A stretch of 64,000 bases of DNA. Origin: Flavobacterium sp. HSC-61S13. GTDB taxonomy: Bacteria > Bacteroidota > Bacteroidia > Flavobacteriales > Flavobacteriaceae. Shown here in pieces: positions 54,817-63,787 of this stretch. Each line of letters starts with the position of its first letter. Within the stretch, counting starts at the first letter, position 1. The notes beneath the pieces are model-generated. The model searched no databases. It saw only the letters and a program-made list of their open reading frames with translations, and had not been told where the DNA came from. The translations under genes and the position numbers were made by a program. The stretch lies in NCBI RefSeq assembly GCF_024171535.1, contig NZ_JALJZV010000002.1:289884-353883 (forward strand), read 5' to 3'.

Positions 54817-55048
54817 ATCTGATATTTTTATAAGTGGTAAAGATAAAAAATCATTCCAAAAAATCGACTTTATTACAACTTATTCCAAGGAATCTCACAG
54901 CCGAAATACAACTTTTGAATTTATTTCTTTGAGATGTTTCCGTACTCTTAGTTCCCCCCAAGTAGACTTCCTTAAATAAAGTTTAACTCAAATCGTACCA
55001 CAACCAAAGGGTTTATCAGTATATTTATATACCAACTTCTACGTATCT

Positions 55049-56704
55049 ATGGAAAATCAAAAGAAAAAGATCTTGAGAACAGCCGAACTAATCGCTATAC
55101 TGTCTAAGTATGGTTTTAATGAGTTACTGATACAAACCAAACTCAAAAAACCTACAACAAAAGAGATAGACTCCGCCGCATTAGAAGGCGTATCGAACTA
55201 TAACGTCTATGAAAGGATCCGTATGGTACTGGAGGACTTAGGCCCGACCTACATCAAACTCGGTCAAACTTTTAGCAATAGAGAGGATTTATTACCTCCT
55301 GAACTGATCGTCGAATTGAAGAAACTCCAAGACAACGTAGCTCCGATGGAGCTTGACATAAAGGAAATTTTAAGATCTGAAATCGGCATCGATCCCGATG
55401 ATCATTTCCTTGAAATTGACAAAACTCCTTTGGCAACAGCTTCGATTTCTCAAGTTTATAAAGCGGTTTTATCCAATAATAAAGCGGTTATATTAAAGAT
55501 CAAACGCCCGGGAATTAAAGAAAAAACCACTTCGGACTTATTGATTATAAAAGACATAGCCCGACTGCTAGTCGCATCGAGCGAAACCTTTAAAAAACTG
55601 AATCTAAATCATGTGGTTGCCTCCTTTGAGAAATCGATTCACGAAGAAATGTCTTTTCTAAATGAGATGAGCAATATGGAGCAATTTGCTCAAAACTTTA
55701 AAAACAACGCTAAAGTCCATCCCGTTTTACCGCATCGCGAATTCTCCAACGATAATGTATTGTGCATGGACTTTATTGAGGGCACTAAAATAACGGACAA
55801 AGACAAACTGCTGTCTCAAGGGCTCGTTTTAAAAGATATCGCTCAAAAAGGGCTTGACGTGTATATGACTCAAGTTTTGGAGCACGGTTTCTTCCATGCT
55901 GACCCACATCCCGGGAATTTATTTGTGATGCCCAACGGCTCACTCGCTTTTATCGATTTTGGATCGATGGGTAAAATGATTCCCAAAGACAAAGAGCTAC
56001 TCGAGGATTTCATCATCAACTTTATCGCAAAAGACGCCAAACGATTGATTAGAACGTTAAAGAAAATGGCCGTTGAAATAAAACTTGATGACGAACAAAA
56101 ACTCGAACGGCAAATTCATGAACTCTTTGACATACTAGACACCGATTCCTTAGAAAACATTGATATTAAGTCGATTTTAAAAAAGTTTACAACCATCCTA
56201 AACAACAACGAGATTCTGATGCCCGAATACACCTATTTACTCGTTAGGGGCATCGTATTAATTGAGGGAATTGGACGTGATCTGGATCCGAGTATGAATT
56301 TAATACAAAGCATTAAACCGTATATAAAAAAGATATTTTTACGACGATGGAGCCCAAAAGAACTCTTTAACAAGAGCACCAAAGCACTTAGAAATCTCAG
56401 TGAAGGTTTAGGGGAGCTACCGGAAAACCTCAATTTGTTGTTGCAACAAATCAATGAAGGAAAAATTGTAGTTAATCAGCAAAATAAAGACCTAAGTTCA
56501 GCCAACAAAGCCATCGCTACAGCCTTAAACCGCCTTGCCTTTACGGTACTTATCGCGGGATTCTGCGTAGCTACCGCCTTGCTTATCATGGCTAATCGAC
56601 CTCCTTACCTATGGGGAATTCCCACCTTGGGCTTACTGGGAATTTTGGTTTCCAGCATTCTAAGCATTGTTGTATTGCTCTCCATTTTTAAAAAAAACGA
56701 ATAA
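55049..56704 (+). CDS. UbiB/ABC1-family atypical kinase
   Basis: This 551-residue protein has the ABC1/AarF kinase-like domain (about 40-330). The N-terminal LGPTYIKLGQTFSNREDLLPPEL, the alanine-rich loop ATASISQVYKAVL, the MDFIEGTKI strand, the catalytic HADPHPGNLFV and the IDFGSMG metal site are all present. The C-terminus has two membrane helices (about 485-545), as in UbiB. In other bacteria these proteins support quinone biosynthesis, probably by ATPase-coupled lipid extraction. Members of this phylum make menaquinone, so the substrate may differ (inference). Confidence 0.93.
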   Translation: MENQKKKILRTAELIAILSKYGFNELLIQTKLKKPTTKEIDSAALEGVSNYNVYERIRMVLEDLGPTYIKLGQTFSNREDLLPPELIVELKKLQDNVAPMELDIKEILRSEIGIDPDDHFLEIDKTPLATASISQVYKAVLSNNKAVILKIKRPGIKEKTTSDLLIIKDIARLLVASSETFKKLNLNHVVASFEKSIHEEMSFLNEMSNMEQFAQNFKNNAKVHPVLPHREFSNDNVLCMDFIEGTKITDKDKLLSQGLVLKDIAQKGLDVYMTQVLEHGFFHADPHPGNLFVMPNGSLAFIDFGSMGKMIPKDKELLEDFIINFIAKDAKRLIRTLKKMAVEIKLDDEQKLERQIHELFDILDTDSLENIDIKSILKKFTTILNNNEILMPEYTYLLVRGIVLIEGIGRDLDPSMNLIQSIKPYIKKIFLRRWSPKELFNKSTKALRNLSEGLGELPENLNLLLQQINEGKIVVNQQNKDLSSANKAIATALNRLAFTVLIAGFCVATALLIMANRPPYLWGIPTLGLLGILVSSILSIVVLLSIFKKNE

Positions 56705-56737
56705 AAAAAAGGCTGTCTCTATATGTTGAGACAGCCC
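56702..56737 (-). terminator. Terminator of the S9 peptidase gene
   Basis: A stem GGCTGTCTC / GAGACAGCC with an 8-nt loop is followed on the minus strand by a run of T. It overlaps the UbiB stop codon. Confidence 0.88.
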
Positions 56738-56761
56738 TTCTGTATATCAATTCTCTTTTAA

Positions 56762-58663
56762 TTATAAAGTCTCTTTTAACCAACGGAAAAATTCACCTTG
56801 CCAAACTTGAGCGTTTTGAGGTTTAGTAACCCAATGGTTTTCTTCTGGAAAGTAAACAAATCTACTTTTCACACCGAGCAACTGTGCCGCTTGAAAAGCT
56901 TCCTGTCCTTGTCCAATCGGAACACGATAGTCTTTTCCTCCTTGAATCACTAAGATTGGAGTATTCCACTTGCTAACATTTTTAATCGGGTTAAAGTCTT
57001 TCATCGCTTTTTGGGCATCAACATTGTCTTTCTCCCAATATGCTCCCCCTGTATCCCAGGTTGGAAAAAACACTTCCTCGGTAGTTCCATACATACTCTC
57101 TAAGTTGAAAACACCACAATGAGAGATAAAGGTTTTAAAACGGTTATTATGAATACCCGCCAAATAGAAAATAGAATACCCTCCATAACTCGCTCCAACC
57201 GCACCAAGACGCGCTTTGTCTACATATTTTTCTTTCGCCACATCATCGATAGCGTTCAAATAGTCCTCCATGGGCTTACCTCCCCAATCTTTACTAATTG
57301 CTTCGTTCCAAGCCACTCCATGTCCTGGCATTCCACGACGGTTTGGAGCCACTACGATATAACCCTCAGCAGCCATCAATTGGAAATTCCAACGGAATGA
57401 ATAGAATTGTGTCAGAGCAGATTGCGGTCCACCTTGACAATACAATAAGGTAGGATATTTTTTATTTGGGTCAAAATTCGGAGGATACACTACCCAAACC
57501 AACATCTTTTTTCCATCTGTAGTCGTCACATAACGCTTTTCTGACTTACTCATGGTCACTTTAGCATATAGGTCGTTATTGACTTTAGTTACCTGATTCC
57601 AAGAAGCCTTTTTTAAGTCATAAGCATATATTTCCGTTGCATGATTAAAATCCGTACGAGTCAATAAAACTTTTCCAGCTGCAAAACCTACGATACCAGT
57701 TACATCAAAATTCCCATCGGTAACCTGACGTACCTGAATAGCAATACGAGTCATTCCAGGAAAGTTAACTTCAAAAAGTTGCACAGTCCCATCTACAGCT
57801 GCTATAAAATAGATTTTTTTACCATCTGGTGCCCACTGATAACTGTCAACTGTGCCATCCCAATTTGCAGTAAGGTTCATATCCATACCTTTAAATCGAA
57901 CGATGATATCATTTTTATCCGCTTCGTATCCGTCTCTTTTCATTTGAAGCCACGTTAAATCACCATTTGGCGAATAAGTAGGATGTGTATCATATCCCTT
58001 ATTCGCTTCTGTAATATTTTTGGTTTGTTTGGTTTCCAAATCATATTCATACAAATCGGTATTTGTACTCATGGCATAGTCAGTTCCAAATTTCTTTTTA
58101 GAAACATACACTACTTTTTTTCCATCGGGTGACCAGATGTAATCTTCGTCTCCTCCAAAAGGTTTCTGCGGAGAATCATACGGTTCATCTTTCAATAAAT
58201 CAATTGTTTTTTCCGGCTGAGCTATTTCAGAAATAAAAACGTGATTATGAGTACCGTCGTTCCAAGTATCCCAATGTCTGTAATCTAAGGCATCAAAAAC
58301 ATAAACGTCTGATTTTCCCATGGTCGGATATAAATCCTTACCCAATACTTTGTTGACTTTTACCGCCTGATCAGAAAGCAGCATTTTACCATCAGGGGAA
58401 ATGTTTTTATCGACGATTAAACCCTTGTAATCCGCAATTTCTTTAGGCGTACCTCCGTCAATTGGAATTTGATAAATTTTGGAATTGATTTTATTCTCAT
58501 CCATTTCAGTTCGACCTACTTTATAGATCAAATTTTTCCCGTCTTTAGTAACTCCTACAGGGCTAACTCTTCCTAACTTCCACAGCAACTCTTTGGTCAT
58601 AACCTCTTGTGAAAAAGCGGTTATACTCATCAAACTGAGGGTTAACAGAATAATTCTTTTCAT
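56762..58663 (-). CDS. Exported S9-family peptidase (acylaminoacyl/dipeptidyl-peptidase type)
   Basis: This is a 633-residue protein with a signal peptide ending near AFSQ. A seven- or eight-bladed propeller domain (about 25-370, with repeated YIWSPDGKKVVYVS, THPTYSPNGDLTW and YQWAPDGKKIYFI) precedes an alpha/beta hydrolase domain. The nucleophile is in GASYGGYS, the aspartate in QGGKDYRVP, and the histidine in ENHWV. It trims peptides in the periplasm. It is a single gene, and its terminator overlaps the end of the UbiB gene. Confidence 0.95.
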   Translation of the reverse strand: MKRIILLTLSLMSITAFSQEVMTKELLWKLGRVSPVGVTKDGKNLIYKVGRTEMDENKINSKIYQIPIDGGTPKEIADYKGLIVDKNISPDGKMLLSDQAVKVNKVLGKDLYPTMGKSDVYVFDALDYRHWDTWNDGTHNHVFISEIAQPEKTIDLLKDEPYDSPQKPFGGDEDYIWSPDGKKVVYVSKKKFGTDYAMSTNTDLYEYDLETKQTKNITEANKGYDTHPTYSPNGDLTWLQMKRDGYEADKNDIIVRFKGMDMNLTANWDGTVDSYQWAPDGKKIYFIAAVDGTVQLFEVNFPGMTRIAIQVRQVTDGNFDVTGIVGFAAGKVLLTRTDFNHATEIYAYDLKKASWNQVTKVNNDLYAKVTMSKSEKRYVTTTDGKKMLVWVVYPPNFDPNKKYPTLLYCQGGPQSALTQFYSFRWNFQLMAAEGYIVVAPNRRGMPGHGVAWNEAISKDWGGKPMEDYLNAIDDVAKEKYVDKARLGAVGASYGGYSIFYLAGIHNNRFKTFISHCGVFNLESMYGTTEEVFFPTWDTGGAYWEKDNVDAQKAMKDFNPIKNVSKWNTPILVIQGGKDYRVPIGQGQEAFQAAQLLGVKSRFVYFPEENHWVTKPQNAQVWQGEFFRWLKETL

Positions 58664-58991
58664 TCTTATTGTTTTTTGTATGCGCTAAAATTACTAAAAT
58701 TAAATGAAACCCCTCCAATTTTATGTTTTGATCCAACTGCGATTTGTTTTTAGAAGGGAGTAGCTCGATTATATCGTATAAAGGAATCACAGCAGCTCGT
58801 TTTCTACAAAAAACTGCAGTAGATTTCATAAAAAGTTCATTTTCAATATCGATTTCACACAAAAAACGCAATAAACAATTAAAACCCTGCTCAAAAAAAG
58901 GTTCATTTGGTAGTTCTTTAGATTTTTTAACTGGATATAAAGACAAAAAATAAAAAAAAAGGTCTATTTTCACGCACTTAAAATAGATCCA
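58664..58991. other. Gene-free divergent spacer with a conserved-looking element
   Basis: The longest frames here cross into the peptidase gene and are not credible. At about 58729-58840 the minus strand reads like a fragment (RKRAAVIPLYDIIELLPS, then KNKSQLDQ), which I believe recurs in intergenic regions of related genomes. It is probably a non-coding dispersed element, and I cannot verify this here. Confidence 0.35.
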
Positions 58992-60248
58992 GTGAAAAAC
59001 AGTAATAACAAATTATTTCTAGCCATCATTATAGCTCTTATAATTGGAGTTAGTCTTGGCGGCTTAGTGCATTATCAATATCCTGAATCGATCCCGAGTT
59101 TTTCGCAAAACATAAAACTTCTAGGAACCATTTTCATTCGTTTGGTTCAGATGATCATTGCTCCATTGGTGTTTTGTACTCTAGTGGTCGGTATTGCTAA
59201 AATGGGTGATATGAAGATGGTAGGGCGAGTTGGAGCCAAAGCTATGACTTGGTTTATCACGGCATCCTTAGTATCGTTATTGATTGGAATGGCCTTAGTC
59301 AATTGGTTTGCACCAGGAGAAAGCACAAACATCTCTCTAGCAGAAACCAGTTCAGCAGCGGATTTAATCAATCAAACATCAGCCTTCTCTCTTGAAGTAT
59401 TTATCAATCATGTTGTCCCGCGTAGTGTGTTTGAATCTTTTGCACACAATGAGATTTTACAGATTGTCATATTTTCGATCTTTTTCGGCGTTGCCTTATC
59501 CACTTTAGGCAAAGAAGGAGATCAGATCATTACTTTTTTGGACAAAACGTCCAAAGTTGTCTTAAAAATGGTAGGATACATCATGTGGGTTGCTCCACTA
59601 GGTGTTTTGGGTGCTGTTGCCTCCGCTGTTGCCAATTATGGTTTTGAAGTATTTACCTTATATGCACACTACTTATTAGCCTTTATGGCCGGTATAGCCG
59701 TATTGTGGCTGGTCTTATTAACTGTTGGCTACCTCCTTTTAGGCAAACGCCTTTGGGAATTGCTACAACGACTAAAAACACCTATTTTAATTGCCTTTTC
59801 AACCACCAGTAGTGAGGCGGTATTTCCAAAAATGGTGGAAGAGCTCGAAGCTTTTGGTTGTTCACCAAAAATCGTATCCTTTACCTTACCTCTTGGTTAT
59901 TCTTTTAATCTAGATGGTAGTATGATGTACATGACATTTGCCAGTTTATTTATTGCCCAAATCTACGATATCCACATGCCTATTGAAAAGCAATTAACCA
60001 TGCTTTTGGTACTAATGCTAACCAGTAAAGGAGTAGCAGGAGTACCTAGAGCCTCCTTAATTGTAATTGTTGCTACTTGTTCTATGTTTGGAATACCTCC
60101 TGAAGGTATCGCTCTAATTCTACCTATCGATCACTTTTGTGACATGGCTAGAAGCATGACCAACGTACTTGGAAATGGTCTGTCCACCGCAGCAATAGAT
60201 AAATGGGAATCAAAACGCGAAGAAAACCTACAAACAACTAATACATAA
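58992..60248 (+). CDS. Glutamate/aspartate-type DAACS symporter
   Basis: This is a 418-residue sodium or proton-coupled symporter with eight helices and two re-entrant hairpins. Family signatures are AFSTTSSEAVFPKM (hairpin 1), GYSFNLDGSMMYMTFASLFIAQ (helix 7), GVAGVPRASLIVI (hairpin 2) and DHFCDMARSMTNVLGNGL (helix 8, with the substrate-binding Asp and Asn). It begins with GTG. The stop overlaps the DedA start by one base (TAATG), so both are coupled. The likely substrate is glutamate, aspartate or a related C4 acid. Confidence 0.93.
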   Translation: MKNSNNKLFLAIIIALIIGVSLGGLVHYQYPESIPSFSQNIKLLGTIFIRLVQMIIAPLVFCTLVVGIAKMGDMKMVGRVGAKAMTWFITASLVSLLIGMALVNWFAPGESTNISLAETSSAADLINQTSAFSLEVFINHVVPRSVFESFAHNEILQIVIFSIFFGVALSTLGKEGDQIITFLDKTSKVVLKMVGYIMWVAPLGVLGAVASAVANYGFEVFTLYAHYLLAFMAGIAVLWLVLLTVGYLLLGKRLWELLQRLKTPILIAFSTTSSEAVFPKMVEELEAFGCSPKIVSFTLPLGYSFNLDGSMMYMTFASLFIAQIYDIHMPIEKQLTMLLVLMLTSKGVAGVPRASLIVIVATCSMFGIPPEGIALILPIDHFCDMARSMTNVLGNGLSTAAIDKWESKREENLQTTNT

Positions 60249-60946
60249 TGAACGAATTTCACATTTCACAACTTATTAATCCTGAGTTTTACATCAACCT
60301 CGAAATAGCCGGCCATCATATCGGTATCTATGTAGTACTGTTTATAGTATTCGCAGAAACTGGATTGTTTGCAGGTTTCTTTTTACCGGGAGATAGTTTA
60401 TTGTTTTTAGCGGGAATATACAGTTCCGCCTTAATGCAAGAACTTTTCACCATCGAAAGCGATTTTACCAATGTCGCTTTATTATCGACTTTAGTCGCTC
60501 TCGCAGGGATATTAGGAAATATGTTTGGATACTGGTTTGGATCTAAAAGCGGTAACTACCTCTATACCAAAAAAGACAATTTTATCTTTAAAAAGAAATA
60601 CTTATACGAATCTAAAGTTTTCTTCGAAAGACACGGTGGTCGTGCAATTATATTCGCAAGATTCCTACCTATCGTAAGAACTTTTGCACCTATTATCGCG
60701 GGAATCGTTCATATGGATTTTAAAAAATTTATGTTTTACAACATTGTTAGTTCTTTCTTATGGGCTACTACTCTAATCTTTGCCGGTCATTATTTGCAAA
60801 AATTTCTACTTGAAAGTTACGGAGTGAATCTAAAAGATTATATTGAATACATCATCTTATTCTTAGTTGCTGTGACTACGTTGCCAATCATTTTGAAATT
60901 GGTAAAAAGCAAAAAAACGTCTGAAACAGAGGAAACAGTTGAGTAA
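60248..60946 (+). CDS. DedA family (VTT domain) membrane protein
   Basis: The protein has 232 residues. The SNARE-associated/VTT domain is recognised by ETGLFAGFFLPGDSLLFLAGI, GNMFGYWFGSKSGNYLY and RHGGRAIIFARFLPIVRTFAPIIAGI, including the conserved acidic residue and arginines. DedA proteins flip or scramble lipids such as undecaprenyl phosphate or phosphatidylethanolamine and support proton homeostasis. It follows the symporter with a one-base overlap and is ended by a terminator at 60969. Confidence 0.95.
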   Translation: MNEFHISQLINPEFYINLEIAGHHIGIYVVLFIVFAETGLFAGFFLPGDSLLFLAGIYSSALMQELFTIESDFTNVALLSTLVALAGILGNMFGYWFGSKSGNYLYTKKDNFIFKKKYLYESKVFFERHGGRAIIFARFLPIVRTFAPIIAGIVHMDFKKFMFYNIVSSFLWATTLIFAGHYLQKFLLESYGVNLKDYIEYIILFLVAVTTLPIILKLVKSKKTSETEETVE

Positions 60947-60968
60947 CACTTTTCCCGAAAGAATAAAT

Positions 60969-61002
60969 AAAGCGAAAAAACTGATGTTTTTTCGCTTTTT
61001 TT
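60969..61002 (+). terminator. Intrinsic terminator of the symporter-DedA operon
   Basis: A 12-bp stem AAAGCGAAAAAA / TTTTTTCGCTTT with a 6-nt loop is followed by T on the plus strand. Confidence 0.9.
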
Positions 61003-61052
61003 ATGCCTACTTAACAACTAAAAATGACCTGCCTTTGCTATTGTTTTTTTTG

Positions 61053-61060
61053 TAATTTCG
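61053..61060 (+). promoter_or_regulatory. Predicted -7 element of mtgA
   Basis: TAATTTCG differs from TAnnTTTG at one base. It is followed by GCACTTC and lies 22 nt before the mtgA ATG. Confidence 0.45.
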
Positions 61061-61082
61061 CACTTCATATAGCTCTGTCACC

Positions 61083-61763
61083 ATGATCAAAAAAGCACTT
61101 CGTATCCTATTTAAATTACTACTCTGGTTTTTCGGATCAACCCTATTAGTCGTATTGATTTTTAAATTTGTACCTGTCCCATTTACTCCGCTGATGTTTA
61201 TCAGAGCGATTGAGCAAAAAACTAACGGCAAAGAAGTTAAGATGTCCCACGACTGGGTTTCTATTGACAAAATCAGCCCCAATTTACAAAAAGCAGTGAT
61301 TGTCAGTGAAGACGGCAATTTTCTCAAACACAACGGATTTGATCTAAAAGCTATTGAAAAAGCATTTAAAAGCAATCAAAAAGGTAAAAAGATACGCGGA
61401 GGCAGTACAATCTCTCAACAAACAGCCAAAAACGTTTTCCTATGGCAAGGAAGAAGCTATTTGAGAAAGGGGCTAGAAGTGTATTTCACGGTACTCATAG
61501 AATTGCTTTGGAGCAAGGAACGCATCATGGAAGTATATTTAAACAGTATTGAAATGGGCGATGGTGTATATGGAGCCGAAGCGGCATCACAATACTGGTA
61601 CAAGAAGAGTGCTAGTAATCTAACCAAATATGAGGCAGCAGGAATCGCAGCAATTCTTCCTAATCCAAGAAAATTTAAGGCTTCTAATTCATCTGGATAC
61701 ATCAATAGACGTAAAAATACCATTGTAAAGTATATTAACTATCACGGCCCATTGAAATATTAG
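61083..61763 (+). CDS. mtgA: Monofunctional peptidoglycan transglycosylase
   Basis: MtgA polymerises lipid II into glycan strands. The 226-residue protein has one N-terminal membrane anchor (about 8-30) and a GT51 domain with the catalytic glutamate in VIVSEDGNFLKHNG, then GGSTISQQTAKNVFLW, RIMEVYLNSIEMGDGVYGAEAAS and AAILPNPRKF. No transpeptidase domain follows, as expected for the monofunctional type. It is a single gene. Confidence 0.97.
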   Translation: MIKKALRILFKLLLWFFGSTLLVVLIFKFVPVPFTPLMFIRAIEQKTNGKEVKMSHDWVSIDKISPNLQKAVIVSEDGNFLKHNGFDLKAIEKAFKSNQKGKKIRGGSTISQQTAKNVFLWQGRSYLRKGLEVYFTVLIELLWSKERIMEVYLNSIEMGDGVYGAEAASQYWYKKSASNLTKYEAAGIAAILPNPRKFKASNSSGYINRRKNTIVKYINYHGPLKY

Positions 61764-61866
61764 CAGAATTTCATCCGTTTTTTGATTATTATTATCATAA
61801 TCACCTCGGTAAAATTGACATAAATACACAATATAAGTCTTAATTTTTTAATAAAAAACAATTATG

Positions 61867-61899
61867 TTGTCATTATATAATTTCTTTTTTGTAGCTTTG
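61867..61899 (+). promoter_or_regulatory. Promoter of the helical lipoprotein gene
   Basis: TTG at 61867 is separated by 22 nt from TAGCTTTG at 61892, an exact TAnnTTTG match. Together these form the Bacteroidota -33/-7 pair. The ATG is at 61923. Confidence 0.6.
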
Positions 61900-61922
61900 A
61901 GTATTAATAAAACTTGAAAACT

Positions 61923-62408
61923 ATGAAAAAATTAATGTTATCCGTTGCCGCACTTGCCCTAATCACAGTAACTTCTTGTAAACAAGACAAGGCAGCAGTA
62001 ATCAATGAAGACGGTACTGAAACCGTAATTACTACTGACCAGACTACTGTTGACGAGATCGACGCTAAAAATGAATGGGAGCAATTGAAAAATGATTCTG
62101 AAGCAAAACTTAAAGAAGCTGAAAAAGCTTTAGAAGAAGCTAAAGTAAAAGGTGACAAAAAAGCAGAAGAGGCTGCTCAAAAGGCAATTAACGACGCTAA
62201 AAGCACTTGGGAAGAAGCAAAAACAAAAGCATCTGAAGCAGGTCATGATCTTAAGGAAAGCATCAACGATGCTGGAAACAATATCAAAGACGCCGCTAAA
62301 GACGTGAAGGCCGACTTAAACGAAGCCGCTAAAAACACCAAAGATGCTGTCAAAGACGCCAAAGCAGATGCTAAAGCGGGAATAAACGACGCTTTAGGGA
62401 AAAAATAA
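61923..62408 (+). CDS. Lipoprotein with long amphipathic helix (LEA-like repeats)
   Basis: The protein has 161 residues with lipobox TVTSC. After a short acidic segment, nearly all the rest is Ala/Lys/Glu/Asp-rich helix with about 11-residue periodicity (EAEKALEEAKVKG, KKAEEAAQKAINDAKS, KDAAKDVKADLNEAAKN, KDAVKDAKADAKAG). This matches apolipoprotein- or LEA-like amphipathic helices and the YtxH-type stress proteins. A role in envelope or desiccation protection is inference. It has a dedicated promoter and a very strong terminator. Confidence 0.85.
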   Translation: MKKLMLSVAALALITVTSCKQDKAAVINEDGTETVITTDQTTVDEIDAKNEWEQLKNDSEAKLKEAEKALEEAKVKGDKKAEEAAQKAINDAKSTWEEAKTKASEAGHDLKESINDAGNNIKDAAKDVKADLNEAAKNTKDAVKDAKADAKAGINDALGKK

Positions 62409-62433
62409 AAATCTTTTTAACAGAGGATTTCTA

Positions 62434-62464
62434 GGCTCCGTCGCATGCGACGGAGCCTTTTTTA
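62434..62464 (+). terminator. Very strong intrinsic terminator
   Basis: A perfect GC-rich inverted repeat GGCTCCGTCG / CGACGGAGCC with a CATG loop is followed by a run of T. It ends the helical lipoprotein transcript. Confidence 0.95.
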
Positions 62465-62630
62465 TTTATAACACATCTCAAACGGTTTCCAAACCTTTCT
62501 ACTACAACCCCTTTAAATAGTTAATATTAAATATTTTTCTGAAAACATTAATATTTCAATCCTATGAGTTCTCTCTTTTATTTCGTAACTTTACTTTATA
62601 CCGAAAGTTATTAACTAAAAACAGATTTAT

Positions 62631-63101
62631 ATGAAAACATTAATTGGAATTAAAGCTGGATCAAGAGAAAAAACCGCTGAATTTTTGTCTGCGATATTAG
62701 CCGACGAATTTATACTATATACCAAAACTAGAAATGCTCATTGGAATGTGGAAGGAGCCGACTTTCATGCGATGCATCTCTTCTTTGAAAGCCAATATAC
62801 CGAACTGGAAACCGTGATTGACGAAGTTGCTGAACGCATTCGTCAAATAGGTCACTATGCACCAGCAACGCTTAAAGAATATCTAGCTTTAACGCATTTG
62901 ACAGAAGCCCGCAAAGGCGGAAATGATAGCTTAAGCTTTATCAAGGACTTGCTTAATGATCACGACACCATCATTAAACACATTAGAGAAAACATCAATA
63001 CCATCGAAGAAGAACTGGATTTCGGAACTAGCGATTTCGTTACCGGAATAATGATGCTACATGAAAAACAAGCTTGGATGTTACGCGCTCATATCAAATA
63101 A
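62631..63101 (+). CDS. dps: Dps-family ferritin-like DNA-protection protein
   Basis: Dps forms a 12-mer that oxidises and stores iron and shields DNA in starvation. The 156-residue protein has the ferroxidase residues in NAHWNVEG, DFHAMHLFFESQYTELE and VIDEVAERIRQIG, plus the C-terminal helix MMLHEKQAWMLRAHIK. The N-terminus is short with lysines and arginines. It is followed by a terminator and a DUF1684 gene. Confidence 0.96.
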   Translation: MKTLIGIKAGSREKTAEFLSAILADEFILYTKTRNAHWNVEGADFHAMHLFFESQYTELETVIDEVAERIRQIGHYAPATLKEYLALTHLTEARKGGNDSLSFIKDLLNDHDTIIKHIRENINTIEEELDFGTSDFVTGIMMLHEKQAWMLRAHIK

Positions 63102-63134
63102 GACTACATCCAGAAACAAAATACCTATATTTGT

Positions 63135-63159
63135 AACAAGCCTCTCCGGAGGCTTGTTT
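63135..63159 (+). terminator. Intrinsic terminator of dps
   Basis: A 10-bp stem AACAAGCCTC / GAGGCTTGTT with a TCCG loop lies 34 nt after the dps stop. It falls within the leader of the following gene, whose ATG is at 63181. Confidence 0.85.
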
Positions 63160-63180
63160 AATTTAAACTCACCTAGAATC

Positions 63181-63780
63181 ATGAAACGTCTTTCAGTTTT
63201 ATTTTACCTGCTTTTTTTAACCGTAGCTTGTGCACAAAATAAATCGGCTATCGATATGACTATCGATTTCCAAAAAAACTTAAATAAAGAGTTTAAAGAT
63301 CCCAAGACAAGTCCATTGCCCAAAGACGCCATCAAAAAATTCACAGGTTTAGCCTTTTTTCCGATTGATGAAAATTTTGTTGTCCAAGCTAAATTAACGC
63401 GAACTCCAGATACACAGCCGTTCGAAATGCCCACCACTACAGCAAGAAAACCAATTTATAAAAAATATGGTGACCTGCATTTTGAATTAAATGGCACTTC
63501 ATTTACACTTAGCGTATTCCAAAATCTAGAACTCATCCAAAAGCCAGACTATAAAAACAGTTTATTTCTTCCCTTTACCGATTTAACATCTGGAGTCAGC
63601 AGCTACGGCGGTGGCCGCTATTTGGATCTCGAAATTCCAACTACAGATGAAATTACCTTAAATTTTAACTTGGCATACAACCCATACTGTGTATACAATC
63701 ATAAATATTCTTGCCCAATACCCCCTGAAGAAAATTTTATCAATACGGAAATCAAAGCTGGTGTTATGGATTTTAAGTAA
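63181..63780 (+). CDS. DUF1684 family exported protein
   Basis: The protein has 199 residues with a signal peptide (LLFLTVACAQ, possible lipobox VAC). The body has the DUF1684 hallmarks: LAFFPIDENFVVQAKL, KKYGDLHFELNG, LFLPFTDLTSGVSSYGGGRYLDL and FNLAYNPYCVYNHKYSCPIPPEENFI. The family occurs in bacteria and archaea, and its function is unknown. The ATG at 63181 is preferred because an upstream start at 63061 would run through the dps end and the terminator. Confidence 0.92.
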   Translation: MKRLSVLFYLLFLTVACAQNKSAIDMTIDFQKNLNKEFKDPKTSPLPKDAIKKFTGLAFFPIDENFVVQAKLTRTPDTQPFEMPTTTARKPIYKKYGDLHFELNGTSFTLSVFQNLELIQKPDYKNSLFLPFTDLTSGVSSYGGGRYLDLEIPTTDEITLNFNLAYNPYCVYNHKYSCPIPPEENFINTEIKAGVMDFK

Positions 63781-63787
63781 TTCATAT

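Noticed and set aside
58563..58973. Minus-strand open frame of 136 codons
   Set aside because: It overlaps the N-terminus of the S9 peptidase by 100 bp in another frame, has no start context and no domain. It probably reflects the low stop density of the spacer.
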